A DNA stretch of 64,000 nt from assembly GCF_014168535.1 (NCBI RefSeq), contig NZ_CP060007.1:1302001-1366000 (forward strand), given 5' to 3'. The position numbers and the translations under genes were made by a program. Positions 47,923-56,979 of the stretch are shown here, in pieces. The notes under the pieces are model-generated. The model was given only the letters and a program-made list of their open reading frames with translations. It was not told where the DNA came from and ran no database searches. The DNA comes from Lacibacter sediminis. Lineage in GTDB: Bacteria > Bacteroidota > Bacteroidia > Chitinophagales > Chitinophagaceae. How positions within the stretch are numbered: the stretch's first letter is position 1; every line of letters begins with the position of its first letter.

Positions 47923-48675
47923 TTATGGTTCAACTGAATCATTCAAGTCAGCATCTACGAGAATGCGACCGCAGTTTTCACACACAATGATCTTTTTGTG
48001 TTGTTTAATTTCACTCTGGCGTTGCGGAGGAATGGTATTGAAACAACCACCACAGCTTTCACGCTCAATAGGCACTACTGATAAACCATTACGGTAGCTG
48101 TTACGGATACGGTCGAAGCTGGCAATCAAACGGTCTTCAACCGCTTCTCTTGCACCATTTACCAAAGAGCGTAATTGGTCTTCTTCTTTTTGTGTATCGG
48201 CAACAATCTTATCCAATTCACCTTTCTTGTGTTCAAGATTCTTTTCTTTTACTGCGATTGCCTTCTTAGCTTTTTCAAGCACTTCACTCTTTTCGATCAA
48301 CTCTTCATTTGCATCTCTGATGTGCTTTTCAGAAAGTTTGATCTCAAGCCCCTGCATCTCAATTTCTTTATTGATGGCTTCAAACTCACGATTATTCTTT
48401 ACGTTCTCACTTTGCTTTTCGTATTTAACGAGCAAAGCCTGCGATTCAAGGATCGCATCTTTTTTGCTCTGTATAAATTCCTGGATACCGTTGATCTCTT
48501 CTTCAATGCGGTTCTTACGTGCATTCAAACCTTCAATTTCATCTTCAAGGTCTTTTACTTCCATTGGTAATTCACCTTTCAGGATCTGGATCTCATCCAG
48601 TTTGCTTTCGATCTTTTGCACACGAATGAGTGCCTTCAGTTTTTCTTCTACAGAATACTCTTTTGTAGTAGCCAT
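47923..48675 (-). CDS. C4-type zinc-ribbon coiled-coil protein (CT398/DUF164-like)
   Basis: 250 residues: a long, highly charged antiparallel coiled coil (about 10-185), then a C-terminal zinc ribbon with ESCGGCFNTIPP and VCENCGRIL (two CxxC pairs, near 207-235). The family is widespread and thought to bind nucleic acids or ribosome- or secretion-linked proteins, but its role is not settled. It lies 91 bases downstream of the Nif3-family gene on the same strand, a frequent pairing in bacteria, so the two are probably cotranscribed. Confidence 0.9.
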   Translation of the reverse strand: MATTKEYSVEEKLKALIRVQKIESKLDEIQILKGELPMEVKDLEDEIEGLNARKNRIEEEINGIQEFIQSKKDAILESQALLVKYEKQSENVKNNREFEAINKEIEMQGLEIKLSEKHIRDANEELIEKSEVLEKAKKAIAVKEKNLEHKKGELDKIVADTQKEEDQLRSLVNGAREAVEDRLIASFDRIRNSYRNGLSVVPIERESCGGCFNTIPPQRQSEIKQHKKIIVCENCGRILVDADLNDSVEP

Positions 48676-48766
48676 ATTTGTGTTTGAAGTTTTTTGTTTT
48701 TGGTACCGGCGGTAAGGCCTTGCTCATCTTTGGTTGTGTCACTCACTTGTACGTTCCTATTTCTAT

Positions 48767-49864
48767 TCAACTGAAATACTCGACAGGATTCGTTTTCACA
48801 CCAGTTTTGAGGACGGCAAAGGTAGGGAATTTCCCGCTCAAATGATCGGCCAGTAAATCGATTGTAAACTGTTCGCTTTCCCAATGCCCGATGTCAGCCA
48901 GCAGGAGCTTGCTTTCGGCATCAAAAAACTCGTGGTATTTCACATCACCGGTTACAAAAGCATGAGCCCCGGCGGCAAGTGCTGTTTTAGTCAAAAAGCT
49001 TCCGGCACCACCGCAAAGCGCCACTTTATGAATGGCGTGAGCAGGAGGAAGAGTATGCCTGATCACACTTATTTGAAATTGATTTTTAAGTAGTTGGAGG
49101 AAATCAGTCGGTGTCATGCTGTTGGGCAATTCACCTATTAGACCTGATCCGGCAGAAGTCCATTCATTCGAAAGCTGAATAATATCATAAGCAGGTTCTT
49201 CATATGGGTGATGTTTCAGCATCGACGAAACAATATTCTTCTCCAGCCAAGCCGGGAAGATCACTTCTATCTTCAATTCTTCTTCCTCATGTCGCTTGCC
49301 GGGTTCGCCCACAAATGGAGTTGTTCCGGGTGCCCCTTTAAAGGTTCCTTTTCCTAGAGCGTTAAAGCTGCATTCGCTGTAATCACCAATATGTCCGCCA
49401 CCTGCTTCAAAAATGGCAGTGCGAACGATCTCGGCATGCGAAACAGGTACAAAGCTGAAGAGTTTGCGAAGCAAAGCAGTTTTTGGTTGAAGTATTTTAC
49501 AGTTCACCAGGCCTAAGCGCTCAGCCATCTTTGCATTAACACCAGCAATAACGTTGTCAAGGTTGGTGTGTATGGCATAAACAGCAATATCATATTTAAT
49601 GGAGGCGATCACTGCCCGTTCCACATATGTTTTGCCGTTGATCTTTTTTAATCCGCTGAACACAATGGGGTGATGTGCCACCACCATGTTAAGTCCTTTA
49701 TCCTTTGCTTCGATGATCACTTCTTCGGTTGCATCAAGACTTACCAATATGCCCGTGCATTCCCATGCAGGTGAACCGGTAATAAGTCCTGCATTATCAT
49801 AGCCTTCCTGTAAGGAAGGCGGGGCCAGTGTTTCCAGAAAACGAACGATATCTCCAATTTGCAT
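48767..49864 (-). CDS. Nif3-like dinuclear metal centre protein
   Basis: 365 residues, the long Nif3/YbgI (DUF34) form. Metal ligands are visible in VVAHHPIVFSG near residue 61 and in the C-terminal GDVKYHEFFDA and IGHWESEQF segments. The central insertion (about 130-235, with HPYEEPAYDIIQL) is the PII/CutA-like domain found in long members. Often annotated as GTP cyclohydrolase 1 type 2, but the physiological role is uncertain. The start ATG 49864 gives the family N-terminus (MQIGDIVRFLETLAPP). Cytoplasmic hexamer by family. Confidence 0.93.
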   Translation of the reverse strand: MQIGDIVRFLETLAPPSLQEGYDNAGLITGSPAWECTGILVSLDATEEVIIEAKDKGLNMVVAHHPIVFSGLKKINGKTYVERAVIASIKYDIAVYAIHTNLDNVIAGVNAKMAERLGLVNCKILQPKTALLRKLFSFVPVSHAEIVRTAIFEAGGGHIGDYSECSFNALGKGTFKGAPGTTPFVGEPGKRHEEEELKIEVIFPAWLEKNIVSSMLKHHPYEEPAYDIIQLSNEWTSAGSGLIGELPNSMTPTDFLQLLKNQFQISVIRHTLPPAHAIHKVALCGGAGSFLTKTALAAGAHAFVTGDVKYHEFFDAESKLLLADIGHWESEQFTIDLLADHLSGKFPTFAVLKTGVKTNPVEYFS

Positions 49865-49912
49865 ACAGTAAAAATAAGATAATTCGGTACTGGGCGTTTA
49901 AGTAGAAAGTTA

Positions 49913-49941
49913 AGCGGTTGAAAACCCGATGGTTGGGTTTT
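49913..49941. repeat. Short intergenic hairpin repeat
   Basis: AAAACCC, loop GATGGTT, GGGTTTT (49921-49941), preceded by GCGGTTG. The GCGGTTGAAAACCC string is also found in the hairpin at 8552-8564, so both may be copies of one dispersed element. It lies in the divergent gap between the Nif3-like gene and a lipoprotein gene. Confidence 0.5.
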
Positions 49942-50008
49942 GCGTACTTATACTGTTGACAAATCATCAAAACAAGTTGTATTTTTAATCTCCGTTAACT
50001 CGAAATCT

Positions 50009-50434
50009 ATGAAGCAGTTATTGATTCTTTCTTTCAGCTTATTCCTGTTTGTTGGTTGTAAAAAGGCCATAAAACGTACCCAGGAACAAATCGCCGAAAC
50101 ATTAATTGTAAAAGCAATGACCGATGGTCGTTGGACAGTAACCGTATATACTGACGGTACAACCGATTTTAAACCGGAATTTGACGGTTATGAATTTCAG
50201 TTTAAAACCGACCGCACAGTCGATGCAATTAAAAATATGGCGACAGAATCAACAGGTAAATGGAATGAGGATCGGGTGAATATTACGATCTCTGCTGATT
50301 ACCCTGACGCAGCAACCGCAACTTTACAACGCTTAGATGGCATTTGGAAAATGAAAGACAGTAACTGGACCTGGGTGAAAGCCGAACAAATGATCAATGG
50401 TAAGCTTGTAAAACTGGAATTGACGAAGAAATGA
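50009..50434 (+). CDS. Small lipoprotein of unknown function
   Basis: 141 residues from ATG 50009; the upstream ATG at 49940 would place 23 residues before the signal peptide. Lipobox FVGC (C17) then KKAIKRTQEQI. The mature part looks like a single small beta-barrel (WTVTVYTDGTTDFKPEFDGYEFQF, GKWNEDRVNITIS, WKMKDSNWTWVKAE), reminiscent of lipocalin-like Bacteroidota lipoproteins. No function can be assigned. Monocistronic, followed by a strong terminator. Confidence 0.75.
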   Translation: MKQLLILSFSLFLFVGCKKAIKRTQEQIAETLIVKAMTDGRWTVTVYTDGTTDFKPEFDGYEFQFKTDRTVDAIKNMATESTGKWNEDRVNITISADYPDAATATLQRLDGIWKMKDSNWTWVKAEQMINGKLVKLELTKK

Positions 50435-50451
50435 AATACTTAATTATAAAG

Positions 50452-50481
50452 AAAAGCGCTTCTATATTAGAAGCGCTTTTT
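50452..50481. terminator. Bidirectional intrinsic terminator
   Basis: AAAAGCGCTTCTA, loop TAT, TAGAAGCGCTTTT: a perfect 13-bp stem with A/T flanks. It lies between the convergent lipoprotein and LysR genes. Confidence 0.9.
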
Positions 50482-50506
50482 GTTTGTGGGTTATGTATTG
50501 CTATCA

Positions 50507-51382
50507 TTACTTCATTTGCTTCTTAATCATCTCAGTAAAAACCAGCGCCGCTTTTTTTCGATAGCTATCCTTTGGCCAGGTAATAGATGCCTGGCTGATA
50601 ATATTCAAACCTTTAATAGGAATTGTTTTCAACGTCTGTCTTCCTTTGGCAGCAGCAACTGTCATGATCGTGCAAAAATTTCCTGTCTCCACTAATTGCA
50701 GTAATGTATTAATATCATTTAACTCCATTTTTATATTCGGCTTCACCTTATTTTTCGCAAGCTCTTCATTTAAAAAATGACGTGTATGAAAACCTTTTGC
50801 CGGAAGTACCAACGGAATATCTTTCAGGTCTTTGATGGATACCGATTTCTTATCAGCGATCGGGTTCGATGGATGCACCACCAATGTTAAAGGCGATTCA
50901 TACAAGCGTTGCGAAATAAACATCTCGTTATCCTGCAACTCCAAAAACGAAAGAAGGAAATCAACTCTTGTCGATTTGAGTTTATCCAACAAGTCTTCTG
51001 ATGTGCCGAATTCAACGATGATCTTCACATCGGGATATTGTGCCGAAAACTGGATAAGCACAGGAGTCAACAGCGCCGATAAACCATAGGTAACTCCAAT
51101 CCGGAGCTCGCCGGTTTTAATTCCTTTTAAATCGTTGATTACAAAACGGCCACTTTCCGAATCGGCAAGGGTTTGCCTCGCATACGGTAAAAACAGGCTG
51201 CCAGCTTCTGTAATGCGCACCCTTTTCCCGATCCGGTCGAACAGCGGCATACCCAATTCGTCTTCCAACTGCTTGATTTGCTGACTCAATGTGCTCTGGC
51301 TGATGAACAAAGCATGTGCTGCCTCGGTAAAATTGAGCAGTTCTGCCGAACGGATAAAATAACGTAGTTGACGAAGCTCCAT
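50507..51382 (-). CDS. LysR-family transcriptional regulator
   Basis: 291 residues. The N-terminal winged helix-turn-helix is clear (ELRQLRYFIRSAELLNFTEAA, then QSTLSQQIKQLEDELG), followed by the linker helix and a periplasmic-binding-protein-like effector domain (TGELRIGVTYG near residue 88). It is divergent from leuC with 149 bases between start codons. LysR proteins usually control the adjacent divergent gene, so control of leucine/isoleucine biosynthesis by a pathway intermediate is likely. Ligand unknown. Confidence 0.92.
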   Translation of the reverse strand: MELRQLRYFIRSAELLNFTEAAHALFISQSTLSQQIKQLEDELGMPLFDRIGKRVRITEAGSLFLPYARQTLADSESGRFVINDLKGIKTGELRIGVTYGLSALLTPVLIQFSAQYPDVKIIVEFGTSEDLLDKLKSTRVDFLLSFLELQDNEMFISQRLYESPLTLVVHPSNPIADKKSVSIKDLKDIPLVLPAKGFHTRHFLNEELAKNKVKPNIKMELNDINTLLQLVETGNFCTIMTVAAAKGRQTLKTIPIKGLNIISQASITWPKDSYRKKAALVFTEMIKKQMK

Positions 51383-51431
51383 AATGATCGATCGGTTTTA
51401 CCGATTGAAGTGATAGAAAAATACAGTTATA

Positions 51432-51458
51432 CAAATTTAGGATTTAAAAATACATTTG
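51432..51458 (+). promoter_or_regulatory. Candidate leuC promoter and operator
   Basis: TACATTTG (51451-51458) fits the TAnnTTTG -7 element. No good TTTG -33 box lies 19-21 bases upstream (GTTA at 51426), which fits a promoter needing an activator such as the divergent LysR protein. CAAAT (51432-51436) and ATTTG (51454-51458) are inverted arms overlapping the -7 box and could be a LysR site. Confidence 0.4.
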
Positions 51459-51531
51459 GGCTGCTATAAGCGATCTATTCCAACGTATTGCTGTATTGAT
51501 CGCAATTTTCATCCTTCTAACACAAAAGAAT

Positions 51532-52938
51532 ATGAGTCATACGCCAACAACTTTGTTCGATAAGGTTTGGGATTCCCATGTTGTACGCAGCATTCCGGAT
51601 GGTCCTGATGTATTTTTTATTGATCGTCATTTTATTCATGAAGTAACAAGTCCTGTTGCATTCTTAGGTCTCGAAAATCGTGGACTGAAAGTGATGTTCT
51701 CTGAAAAAACATTTGCAACTGCCGATCACAACACGCCAACCATCAACCAGCATTTACCAGTGAAGGATCCGCTTTCTGCGAATCAATTGAAGGCATTGGA
51801 AACAAATTCAGCGAAGTATGGTATTTCGCATTGGGGGTTGGGTAATCCAAAGAATGGTATTGTGCATGTAGTAGGTCCTGAGAATGGAATCACACTCCCG
51901 GGTATGACGATTGTGTGTGGTGATTCGCATACCTCAACTCATGGTGCGTTCGGGGCAATTGCATTTGGTATTGGTACTTCAGAAGTTGAAATGGTTTTAT
52001 CTTCTCAATGTATCATGCAGCCAAAGCCAAAGAAAATGCGCATCACCATCAACGGTAAATTAGGCAAAGGCGTTGTGCCGAAAGATGTGCCGTTGTTTAT
52101 CTTATCGCAGATTTCTGCAAGTGGTGCAACCGGTTATTTCATTGAGTTTGCAGGTGAAGTGTTTGAGAATATGAGTATGGAAGGTCGTATGACGGTTTGT
52201 AACCTGTCGATTGAAATGGGCGCACGTGGTGGTATGGTTGCTCCAGATGAAACAACGTTCAATTATTTAAAAGGAAGAGACCTTACACCAAAAGGAGAAG
52301 CATGGGATAAAGGATTGGCTTATTGGAAAACATTAAAGACTGATGCGGATGCAAAGTTTGATTTGGAATTGAATTTCACGGCAGATCAAATTGAACCACA
52401 AATTACATACGGTACAAATCCTGGTTTGGGTACAGGTATCACACACAATATTCCTCTTGCTGCAGATGTAAAAGATGGCGAAGCTTCTTATAAAAAATCA
52501 TTGGCTTACATGGGCTTTGCCGAAAATGAAAAGATCGTTGGCAAGCCGGTTGATTATGTGTTCTTGGGAAGTTGCACCAACGGACGTATTGAAGATTTCA
52601 GAGCGTTTGCAAGTATTGTAAAAGGAAGAAAGAAAGCTGATAACGTTACAGCATGGTTGGTGCCCGGTTCGCATATCGTGGAGCAACAGATCAAAGAAGA
52701 AGGAATACTTGATATTTTAACTGAAGCAGGTTTTCAGTTACGTCAGCCCGGCTGTTCTGCTTGCTTGGCAATGAATGACGATAAAATCCCTGCAGGTAAA
52801 TATGCTGTAAGTACAAGTAACAGAAATTTCGAAGGTCGTCAAGGGCCCGGTGCAAGAACAATGTTAGCGAGTCCGTTAGTAGCTGCTGCTGCTGCTGTTA
52901 CCGGCGTAGTAACTGATCCGAGAGAACTCATGAATTGA
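51532..52938 (+). CDS. leuC: 3-isopropylmalate dehydratase large subunit
   Basis: 468 residues from ATG 51532 ([18 protein letters not shown]); an in-frame TTG at 51496 adds 12 residues without family similarity. An aconitase-fold enzyme with 4Fe-4S ligands C348 (LGSCTNGR), C408 and C411 ([10 protein letters not shown]), the standard spacing. Also [13 protein letters not shown] and [13 protein letters not shown] motifs. With LeuD it isomerises 2- to 3-isopropylmalate; the same enzyme can act on citramalate. First gene of the leu operon, controlled from the divergent LysR region. Confidence 0.97.
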   Translation: MSHTPTTLFDKVWDSHVVRSIPDGPDVFFIDRHFIHEVTSPVAFLGLENRGLKVMFSEKTFATADHNTPTINQHLPVKDPLSANQLKALETNSAKYGISHWGLGNPKNGIVHVVGPENGITLPGMTIVCGDSHTSTHGAFGAIAFGIGTSEVEMVLSSQCIMQPKPKKMRITINGKLGKGVVPKDVPLFILSQISASGATGYFIEFAGEVFENMSMEGRMTVCNLSIEMGARGGMVAPDETTFNYLKGRDLTPKGEAWDKGLAYWKTLKTDADAKFDLELNFTADQIEPQITYGTNPGLGTGITHNIPLAADVKDGEASYKKSLAYMGFAENEKIVGKPVDYVFLGSCTNGRIEDFRAFASIVKGRKKADNVTAWLVPGSHIVEQQIKEEGILDILTEAGFQLRQPGCSACLAMNDDKIPAGKYAVSTSNRNFEGRQGPGARTMLASPLVAAAAAVTGVVTDPRELMN

Positions 52939-52981
52939 AGGAGTAAATCTGAAATCAAAAATCTAAAATCAGAAATTAAAA

Positions 52982-53578
52982 ATGGCTTACGATAAATTTA
53001 CAGTCCTCACCAGCACAGCGGTTCCAATGCCGATTGAGAATGTGGACACCGATCAAATTATTCCTGCACGTTTCTTAAAAGCAACAAAGCGTGAAGGTTT
53101 TGGTGATAATCTTTTCCGTGACTGGCGTTATAACGGTGACGATACCCCGAAACAGGATTTCGTATTGAACAATCCTATCTACTCCGGTAAAATTTTAGTG
53201 GGTGGTAAAAACTTTGGTAGCGGAAGCAGTCGTGAACATGCTGCCTGGGCTATTTACGATTACGGTTTCCGTTGCGTAATATCCAGCTTCTTTGCAGATA
53301 TCTTCAAAGGAAATGCATTGAACATCGGCATCTTACCTGTAACGGTAAGCCCTGAGTTTTTAGATAAAATTTTCAAAGCAATAGAAGCAGATCCAAAAGC
53401 TGAACTGGAAGTAAATCTTCCTGCGCAAACGGTGACAATTGTTGCCACAGGTGAAAAAGAATCATTTGATATTAACGGTTATAAAAAACATAACATGATC
53501 AATGGCTTTGATGATATCGATTACCTGCAATCAATGAAGGAAGAGATCAAAAATTTTGCATCAAAGAGTTTATACTAA
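52982..53578 (+). CDS. leuD: 3-isopropylmalate dehydratase small subunit
   Basis: 198 residues. The swivelling domain shows [13 protein letters not shown] near residue 20 and [17 protein letters not shown] near residue 75, the substrate-recognition loop of LeuD. Partner of LeuC. The 43-base gap to leuC holds low-complexity AAATCTGAAATC-like tracts, a simple repeat with no obvious role. Confidence 0.97.
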   Translation: MAYDKFTVLTSTAVPMPIENVDTDQIIPARFLKATKREGFGDNLFRDWRYNGDDTPKQDFVLNNPIYSGKILVGGKNFGSGSSREHAAWAIYDYGFRCVISSFFADIFKGNALNIGILPVTVSPEFLDKIFKAIEADPKAELEVNLPAQTVTIVATGEKESFDINGYKKHNMINGFDDIDYLQSMKEEIKNFASKSLY

Positions 53579-53593
53579 GCACCCAAAACTAAC

Positions 53594-55129
53594 ATGCCCC
53601 AAGCCAAGCGTTACATTGAAATAATGGATACCACACTGCGTGATGGTGAACAAACCAGTGGTGTATCCTTTTCTGCATCGGAGAAATTAACGATCGCACA
53701 ACTGTTGTTAACGGAAGTGAAAGTAGATCGTATTGAAATAGCCTCTGCCCGTGTGTCTGAAGGAGAATTTGATGCGGTGAAAAAAATTACGAAGTGGGCG
53801 AAGGCAAACAATTTGTTGCACAAAGTTGAAGTGCTCACGTTTGTTGATGGAACGGTATCTGTTGATTGGATGATCAAAGCCGGTGCTAAAGTCGCAAATC
53901 TGTTAACCAAAGGTTCACTCAATCACTTGACACATCAGCTCAAGAAAAAACCTGAGCAACATTTTGCAGAAATTGCAGAGGTGATCAAGCTCGCAAAAAA
54001 GAAAGGCATTGAAAGCAATGTGTATCTGGAAGATTGGAGCAATGGTATGCGTCATTCAAAAGAATACGTTTTTCAATACCTTGATTTTATTGTGAAGCAA
54101 CCGGTGAAGCGTGTGATGTTGCCTGATACACTCGGCATCTTAACACCATCGGAGGTGTTTGATTTTGTTTCTGAAATTGTACAGCGTTATCCTAAAATAC
54201 ATTTCGATTTTCATGGTCATAATGATTATGATCTTGGTACAGCCAATGTGCTGGAAGCGATGAAAGCAGGTGCACATGGTTTGCATCTTACAGTAAATGG
54301 TATGGGCGAACGTGCAGGTAATGCACCATTAGCCAGTGCAATTGCAGTGATGCATGATTTTATGCCTGATATCAAATCATCAGTGGTTGAAAAATCATTG
54401 TACGGTGTAAGCAAGTTGGTAGAAACATTTTCAGGTGTTCGTATTCCATCAAATAAGCCTGTTGTGGGAGAGAATGTGTTTACACAAACGGCAGGCATTC
54501 ATGCAGACGGTGATAAAAAGAATAAACTTTATTTCAGTGATCTGATGCCGGAACGTTTCGGTCGCCAGCGTAAATATGCATTGGGCAAAACAAGTGGCAA
54601 GGCAAATATTGAAAATAATCTTGCACAGTTAGGTATTCAATTAGATGATGAAGATCTGAAGAAAGTAACACAGCGTATTATTGAGTTGGGCGATAAGAAA
54701 GAAGTGGTAACACCAGCCGATCTTCCTTACATCCTTTCAGATGTACTCGACAGTAATTCCATCCAGGATAAAGTACGGGTGGAAAATTATGTGCTTACTC
54801 ATTCAAAAAATCTTCGTCCTTCAGTTACACTTCATCTGAACATTGATGGAGAAACATTTGAAGAAAATGCGCAGGGAGATGGGCAATATGATGCGTTCAT
54901 GAATGCGTTGAAGAAAATTTACAAACAAAAGAAAAGAGAATTGCCGCAGTTAACTGATTATGCTGTGCGTATTCCTCCCGGTGGTAAAAGTGATGCATTG
55001 TGCGAAACGATCATTACCTGGAGCCAGAACAATAAAGAATTTAAAACGAGAGGTCTTGATAGTGATCAAACAGTTTCGGCTATTAAGGCAACGCAGAAAA
55101 TGTTGAACATCATAGTGAGTGGTCAATAG
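53594..55129 (+). CDS. 2-isopropylmalate synthase / citramalate synthase family protein
   Basis: 511 residues. A DRE-TIM condensing enzyme: MDTTLRDGEQTSGV at the N-terminus, HGHNDYDLGTANVLEA with the metal-binding His pair, and NGMGERAGNAPL. A C-terminal allosteric LeuA dimer-type regulatory domain (about 390-511) is present, with the ADGDKKNKLYF bridge. It condenses acetyl-CoA with 2-ketoisovalerate (leucine route) or pyruvate (citramalate, isoleucine route). The sequence resembles the second LeuA-type gene often placed between leuD and leuB in Bacteroidota, so citramalate synthesis is possible. I cannot settle the substrate by eye. Confidence 0.88.
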   Translation: MPQAKRYIEIMDTTLRDGEQTSGVSFSASEKLTIAQLLLTEVKVDRIEIASARVSEGEFDAVKKITKWAKANNLLHKVEVLTFVDGTVSVDWMIKAGAKVANLLTKGSLNHLTHQLKKKPEQHFAEIAEVIKLAKKKGIESNVYLEDWSNGMRHSKEYVFQYLDFIVKQPVKRVMLPDTLGILTPSEVFDFVSEIVQRYPKIHFDFHGHNDYDLGTANVLEAMKAGAHGLHLTVNGMGERAGNAPLASAIAVMHDFMPDIKSSVVEKSLYGVSKLVETFSGVRIPSNKPVVGENVFTQTAGIHADGDKKNKLYFSDLMPERFGRQRKYALGKTSGKANIENNLAQLGIQLDDEDLKKVTQRIIELGDKKEVVTPADLPYILSDVLDSNSIQDKVRVENYVLTHSKNLRPSVTLHLNIDGETFEENAQGDGQYDAFMNALKKIYKQKKRELPQLTDYAVRIPPGGKSDALCETIITWSQNNKEFKTRGLDSDQTVSAIKATQKMLNIIVSGQ

Positions 55130-55214
55130 TAAGTGTTGAGTGAACAACTGTCTTACGGATGGAAATCACACAACTCAAAAAGCAACAAACAAAACAAATT
55201 CAATCATAACAAGA

Positions 55215-56288
55215 ATGGCAACAAAACACATTTTAATTGTTCCCGGTGATGGTATCGGACAGGAAGTAACAGCAGTAGGTAAAAAAGTATTGGATAAGAT
55301 CGCTGCAAAGTTCGGCCACACATTTACATACGATGAAGCATTGATTGGTCATGTGGCCATAGAAGCAACAGGTGTGCCTTTACCTGATGAGTCGTTAGAA
55401 AAAATGCGTAATTCAGATGCAGTATTTTTTGGTGCTGTCGGTCATCCGAAATACGATAACGACCCTTCTGCAAAAGTTCGTCCTGAGCAAGGTTTGCTGA
55501 AGATGCGGAAGGAACTTGGGTTGTATGCCAATCTTCGTCCCATTAAATTGTTTGATGAGTTGTTAGGTGCATCAAGCATTAAACCGGAGATTTTAAAAGG
55601 TGCTGATATTTTATTCTTCCGTGAGTTGACAGGTGATATTTACTTTGGCGAAAAAGGACGTAAGAACAATGGTGATACAGCTTACGATATTGCTGAGTAC
55701 AGCCGTTACGAAGTAGAGCGTATTGCACGCAAAGCATTTGAAGCGGCACGCACTCGTAAAAAGAAATTATGTTCTGTTGATAAAGCCAATGTAATTGAAA
55801 CATCAAGATTGTGGAGAGAAGTGGTGCAGAAAGTGGCATTGGAATATCCTGATGTGGAAGTGGAACACCAGTTTGTTGATGCAACGGCCATGTTGTTGAT
55901 CAAAGATCCACGCCGTTTTGATGTAGTGGTAACAGCCAACCTGTTTGGTGATATCCTTACCGATGAAGCTTCGCAAATTGCCGGTTCAATGGGTATGTTG
56001 GCAAGCGCTTCAATTGGTGATGGTACAGGTGTATATGAACCTATTCACGGTTCGGCACACGATATTACAGGTAAAGGTATAGCCAATCCATTAGCTTCTG
56101 TTCTGTCTGCAGCTTTATTGCTCGATATTTCTTTCGGCATGAAGGAAGAATCAGAGGCAGTAATCAGTGCGGTTGATAAAGTTTTGAAAGATGGTTTCCG
56201 CTCAAGAGATATTGCCGATGCTACAACGCCGGCCGATAAAATTCTTGGAACGGATGCAATGGGCGAGCAGGTCCTGCTACATATATAA
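55215..56288 (+). CDS. leuB: 3-isopropylmalate dehydrogenase
   Basis: 357 residues from ATG 55215 (MATKHILIVPGDGIGQEV); the longer GTG start at 55140 adds a Thr/Asn-rich stretch not seen in the family. Substrate and NAD motifs are GLYANLRPIKL, FFRELTGDIYFGEKG, SVDKANVIETSRLWR, and the metal/NAD region NLFGDILTDEASQIAGS with GVYEPIHGSAHDI. Oxidative decarboxylation of 3-isopropylmalate, or of methylmalate in the isoleucine route. Last gene of the leu operon, with a terminator just after it. Confidence 0.97.
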   Translation: MATKHILIVPGDGIGQEVTAVGKKVLDKIAAKFGHTFTYDEALIGHVAIEATGVPLPDESLEKMRNSDAVFFGAVGHPKYDNDPSAKVRPEQGLLKMRKELGLYANLRPIKLFDELLGASSIKPEILKGADILFFRELTGDIYFGEKGRKNNGDTAYDIAEYSRYEVERIARKAFEAARTRKKKLCSVDKANVIETSRLWREVVQKVALEYPDVEVEHQFVDATAMLLIKDPRRFDVVVTANLFGDILTDEASQIAGSMGMLASASIGDGTGVYEPIHGSAHDITGKGIANPLASVLSAALLLDISFGMKEESEAVISAVDKVLKDGFRSRDIADATTPADKILGTDAMGEQVLLHI

Positions 56289-56305
56289 ACGTAAACTGAA
56301 CACTA

Positions 56306-56340
56306 AAAAAGGGAAGCATTTTTACAATGCTTCCCTTTTT
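56306..56340 (+). terminator. Intrinsic terminator after leuB
   Basis: AAAAA-GGGAAGCATT, loop TTTAC, AATGCTTCCC-TTTTT. A 10-bp GC-containing stem extended by A/T pairs and a U-run, 18 bases after the leuB stop. Confidence 0.92.
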
Positions 56341-56397
56341 GTTTAACAAATTTGCAAAGTGGTTGTTATTCATAAGAATTTAAAACAAGAAATAAAT

Positions 56398-56868
56398 ATG
56401 ACTATTCAAATTGGACAAAAAGCCCCTGATTTTTCGCTCTTCGATACCGAAAGGAAGAAAGTAAGTCTCGCCGATTTTAAAGGAAAGAATGTGCTGATCC
56501 TGTTTTACCCACAGGCATTCTCCAGCACTTGCACCGCTGAACTTTGTACCGTAAGGGACGATATTGCCCGTTACAATAATGCAAATGCCGAGGTGTTAGG
56601 CATTTCAGTTGACTCTGTGTTCACCCTGAAAAGATATAAAGAGGAGCAGGGCTATAACTTTCCGTTGCTCAGCGATTTCAATAAAGAAGTATCAGCAGCG
56701 TATGATTCTTTATATGAGAATTGGATTCTGGAAATGAAGGGCGTTTCAAAAAGGAGTGCTTTTATTGTTGACAAGGAAGGAATCATTCAATATGTTGAAT
56801 TAGTGGAAACGAAAGACGGCGTGCCCGATTTCGAGGCCATTAATAAAAAACTTGAATCACTCAACTGA
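56398..56868 (+). CDS. bcp: Bcp-type peroxiredoxin
   Basis: 156 residues from ATG 56398; an in-frame GTG at 56359 lies in the leader. Thioredoxin-fold AhpC/TSA domain with peroxidatic C45 and resolving C50 in SSTCTAELC, the five-residue spacing of atypical 2-Cys Bcp/PrxQ enzymes. Reduces hydrogen and organic peroxides with thioredoxin in the cytoplasm. Monocistronic between two terminators. Confidence 0.92.
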   Translation: MTIQIGQKAPDFSLFDTERKKVSLADFKGKNVLILFYPQAFSSTCTAELCTVRDDIARYNNANAEVLGISVDSVFTLKRYKEEQGYNFPLLSDFNKEVSAAYDSLYENWILEMKGVSKRSAFIVDKEGIIQYVELVETKDGVPDFEAINKKLESLN

Positions 56869-56887
56869 TTCATTTTCTGTAGAATAA

Positions 56888-56924
56888 GAGGGCAAATCGG
56901 CTAAGGGTTTGCCCTTTCTTTTTT
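56888..56924 (+). terminator. Intrinsic terminator after the peroxiredoxin gene
   Basis: AGGGCAAA (56889-56896), 11-base loop, TTTGCCCT (56908-56915), then a T-rich tail. Placed 20 bases after the stop. Confidence 0.88.
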
Positions 56925-56943
56925 AAGAAATGTGAGAAAAAGC

Positions 56944-56974
56944 TTGTAAATTGCAGATAATAAAACTAAGTTTG
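56944..56974 (+). promoter_or_regulatory. Promoter just upstream of the orphan sorting-domain gene
   Basis: -33 TTG (56944-56946), 20-base spacer, -7 TAAGTTTG (56967-56974). Transcription would begin within a few bases of the TTG start codon at 56980, implying a leaderless or almost leaderless mRNA. Confidence 0.5.
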
Positions 56975-56979
56975 TTTCG

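Noticed and set aside
48175..48715. Two + strand frames of 131 and 162 residues, rich in Phe and Ser
   Set aside because: They are mirror frames of the coiled-coil zinc-ribbon gene; the composition comes from its Glu/Lys codons read backwards.
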